Origin: JBBSWB01 sp038046465
Lineage (GTDB): Archaea > Nanobdellota > Nanobdellia > Woesearchaeales > GW2011-AR9
NCBI GenBank assembly: GCA_038046465.1
Contig: JBBSWB010000075.1
Span: forward strand, 1-5,656
Direction: 5' to 3'
Length of the DNA stretch: 5,656 nt
Shown here: positions 3,972 to 5,656 of the stretch, piece by piece
How the letters are laid out: the number at the start of each line of letters is the position of its first letter
Numbering within the stretch: the first letter of the stretch is position 1
The notes under the pieces: generated by a model
Seen by the model: only the letters and a program-made list of their open reading frames with translations
Told to the model about the DNA's origin: nothing
Databases searched by the model: none
Made by a program: the position numbers and the translations under genes

Positions 3972-5656
3972 ATGAACTTTTACCAACAGATCCTTACTGA
4001 AATTAAAAGGAAAAAAATTAGTACTCAAAAGGCCTTAAATGAGGTTAAACGAGATTTAGCTAAAAATTACCGCCTAAAAACTATTCCTACTAATATCGAA
4101 ATTTTATTATCCTTGCCAAAAAATAAAATTAAACAATTCAAAACTATCCTGATTACTAAGCCTACCAGAACTATTTCGGGAGTAGCCCCTTTAGCTATCA
4201 TGACTAAACCTTTTCCCTGCCCCCATGCCCAGTCTGGAGGGCCTTGTATTATGTGTCCTGGGGGGCCTAATAGCGAATTTGGCGAGGTTCCTCAATCCTA
4301 TACTGGAAAAGAACCCGCGACCATGCGGGGCATCAGAAATAATTATGATGCTTACCTGCAAATATTCAACCGTTTAGAGCAATACGTTCTGTTAGGACAG
4401 AACTGTGAGAAAGCAGAAGTAATTTTAATGGGGGGAACTTTTCCCAGTTATCCTGTGGAGTACCAAGAAGAATTTGTAAAGTTTGCCTTCAAAGCTTTGA
4501 ATGATTTTTCAGAATTATTTTACGACCAGAAAAATAAAACTGGATTTAATTATTTAAAATTTAAAGAATTCTTTGAATTGCCTGCACAAGATTTACACGA
4601 TCAAGAACGGATTAAACGAATCCATGAACGCTTATTTAAACTAAAAAATAAAACTAAAACAACTTTAAAAACCGAACAGACCAGAAATGAAATCGCAAAA
4701 ATCCGCTGTGTGGCTTTGTGCATTGAAACCCGGCCAGATTATGGATTTTTAGAACAAGGCAACCAAATGTTAAAACTGGGTTGTACCCGGGTAGAATTAG
4801 GAATACAGAGCGTTTACGACGATGTTCTAAAAAAAATAAAAAGAGGACACACTGCTGCAGATACTAAAAAGTCGATTAGAATTTTAAAAGATTTGGGATT
4901 TAAAGTAGCCGGACATTACATGCCCGGTCTGCCGGGAGTAGACTATAATCGAGATTTACAAGGGATGAAATCGTTGTTTGAAGATGCTGATTATAAACCA
5001 GATATGTTAAAATTATACCCTTGCATGGTCGTCAAGGGAACTCAGCTGTATAAAGAATATAAAAAAGGAAAATTTAAACCACTAACTGCTGAAGAAGCGG
5101 CCAAGTTAATTGTTGAATTTAAGAAATTTATTCCCGAATACTGCCGGGTGCAAAGAGTGCAGCGAGATATCCCTACCTACCAAATAGAAGCGGGGGTAGA
5201 AATGACTAATTTAAGGCAATATATGCATAATAAATTTACGGTAACCTGCCGATGTATTCGCTGCCGAGAACCCAAAGGCGGAAAGATTAATTGGAAGAAA
5301 GCAGAGATAAAAGTTAATGAATATGCCGCTTCCGAAGGCACAGAATTCTTTATTTCTGCCGAAGCAGACGACACTTTAATCGGTTTCTGTCGGCTGCGCT
5401 TTCCAGCCGAATCGTTGAGAAAAGAAATTACGGCTAAGAGTGCTTTAATTCGGGAGCTGCATGTTTACGGAACAGCAACTGCCTTGGGAGAAGAGGGAGC
5501 AGTGCAGCATCATGGCTGGGGAAAAAAATTAATGCAGAAAGCAGAAGAGCTAGCTGTGGCTGCAGGTAAAAATAAGACGGTGGTTATTTCTGGAATTGGC
5601 GCGAAAGAATATTACCGGAAATTAGGCTATAAGAAAGAAGGCGTTTATATGGTTAA
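3972..5656 (+). CDS. elp3: tRNA carboxymethyluridine synthase Elp3 (3' end outside window)
   Basis: The frame is open for 561 codons and leaves the window at a partial codon; the last residues, KKEGVYMV, match the C-terminus of the family, so only a few residues should be missing. Elp3 joins a radical SAM domain to a GNAT acetyltransferase domain and makes the cm5U side chain at wobble uridine 34 of tRNA from acetyl-CoA and SAM; in archaea it works without other Elongator subunits. Residues 1-65 form the basic tRNA-binding region. The [4Fe-4S] cysteines are Cys83, Cys92 and Cys95 (the last in CPGG). MGGTF (153-157) and IETRPDY (251-257) are further radical SAM blocks. The Cys pattern CRCIRC (426-431) belongs to the zinc site. 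The GNAT domain (about 445 onward) has ELHVYG (495-500), the acetyl-CoA loop QHHGWG (512-517) and Tyr547/Tyr548. The stretch at about 173-237 is longer than in eukaryotic Elp3. It is transcribed divergently from rpl21e. Confidence 0.95.
   Translation, partial: MNFYQQILTEIKRKKISTQKALNEVKRDLAKNYRLKTIPTNIEILLSLPKNKIKQFKTILITKPTRTISGVAPLAIMTKPFPCPHAQSGGPCIMCPGGPNSEFGEVPQSYTGKEPATMRGIRNNYDAYLQIFNRLEQYVLLGQNCEKAEVILMGGTFPSYPVEYQEEFVKFAFKALNDFSELFYDQKNKTGFNYLKFKEFFELPAQDLHDQERIKRIHERLFKLKNKTKTTLKTEQTRNEIAKIRCVALCIETRPDYGFLEQGNQMLKLGCTRVELGIQSVYDDVLKKIKRGHTAADTKKSIRILKDLGFKVAGHYMPGLPGVDYNRDLQGMKSLFEDADYKPDMLKLYPCMVVKGTQLYKEYKKGKFKPLTAEEAAKLIVEFKKFIPEYCRVQRVQRDIPTYQIEAGVEMTNLRQYMHNKFTVTCRCIRCREPKGGKINWKKAEIKVNEYAASEGTEFFISAEADDTLIGFCRLRFPAESLRKEITAKSALIRELHVYGTATALGEEGAVQHHGWGKKLMQKAEELAVAAGKNKTVVISGIGAKEYYRKLGYKKEGVYMV

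Noticed and set aside
5177..5374. Minus-strand open frame of 65 codons
   Set aside because: It is antisense to the zinc-site and GNAT region of elp3, with no promoter.
5651..5656. Apparent TAA at the very end of the window as the elp3 stop
   Set aside because: The in-frame codons are ATG, GTT, then the partial codon AA; the TAA is out of frame, so elp3 continues beyond the window.

Overview
The window looks like ordinary chromosome of an AT-rich archaeon. Diagnostic archaeal genes are the ribosomal protein eL21 gene (rpl21e), the RNA polymerase subunit F gene (rpoF, Rpb4), a DUF655 gene and an archaeal-type Elp3 with no other Elongator subunit nearby. Compact spacing, A/T-rich promoters with TATA boxes about 25-28 nt upstream of start codons (leaderless transcripts) and low GC suggest a DPANN lineage such as Woesearchaeota or Pacearchaeota. 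That placement is inference, since no 16S or other phylogenetic marker was analysed.

Layout from left to right: (1) a plus-strand gene for an unrecognised, highly charged, helical protein of 132 residues, behind a clear TATA box; (2) converging on it, a minus-strand amino acid dehydrogenase of the leucine/phenylalanine dehydrogenase family with its own TATA box; (3) a minus-strand cluster, in transcription order rpl21e - rpoF - DUF655 - PPP-family phosphatase, at 3895 down to 1640; (4) a 76-bp divergent promoter region; (5) a plus-strand elp3 that runs off the right edge only a few residues before its expected end.

The rpl21e-rpoF-DUF655 order is a known conserved archaeal cluster, tying a ribosomal protein, a polymerase stalk subunit and a predicted RNA-binding protein to shared expression. 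Archaea commonly have the rRNA dimethyladenosine transferase gene (ksgA/dim1) next; here a protein phosphatase-like gene stands in that place. Elp3, which modifies the tRNA wobble uridine, is transcribed divergently from the ribosomal protein gene, so the right half is translation and transcription machinery. The dehydrogenase is metabolic and looks like a bacterial-type family member with an altered substrate pocket.

I found no mobile element, CRISPR array, tRNA, rRNA or defence system, and no convincing new multi-gene system. The observations most worth following are the dehydrogenase's changed pocket and N-terminal insertion, the phosphatase placed in the rpl21e cluster, the unknown leftmost protein, and the extra segment inside Elp3's radical SAM domain. 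No gap between genes exceeds 80 bases.
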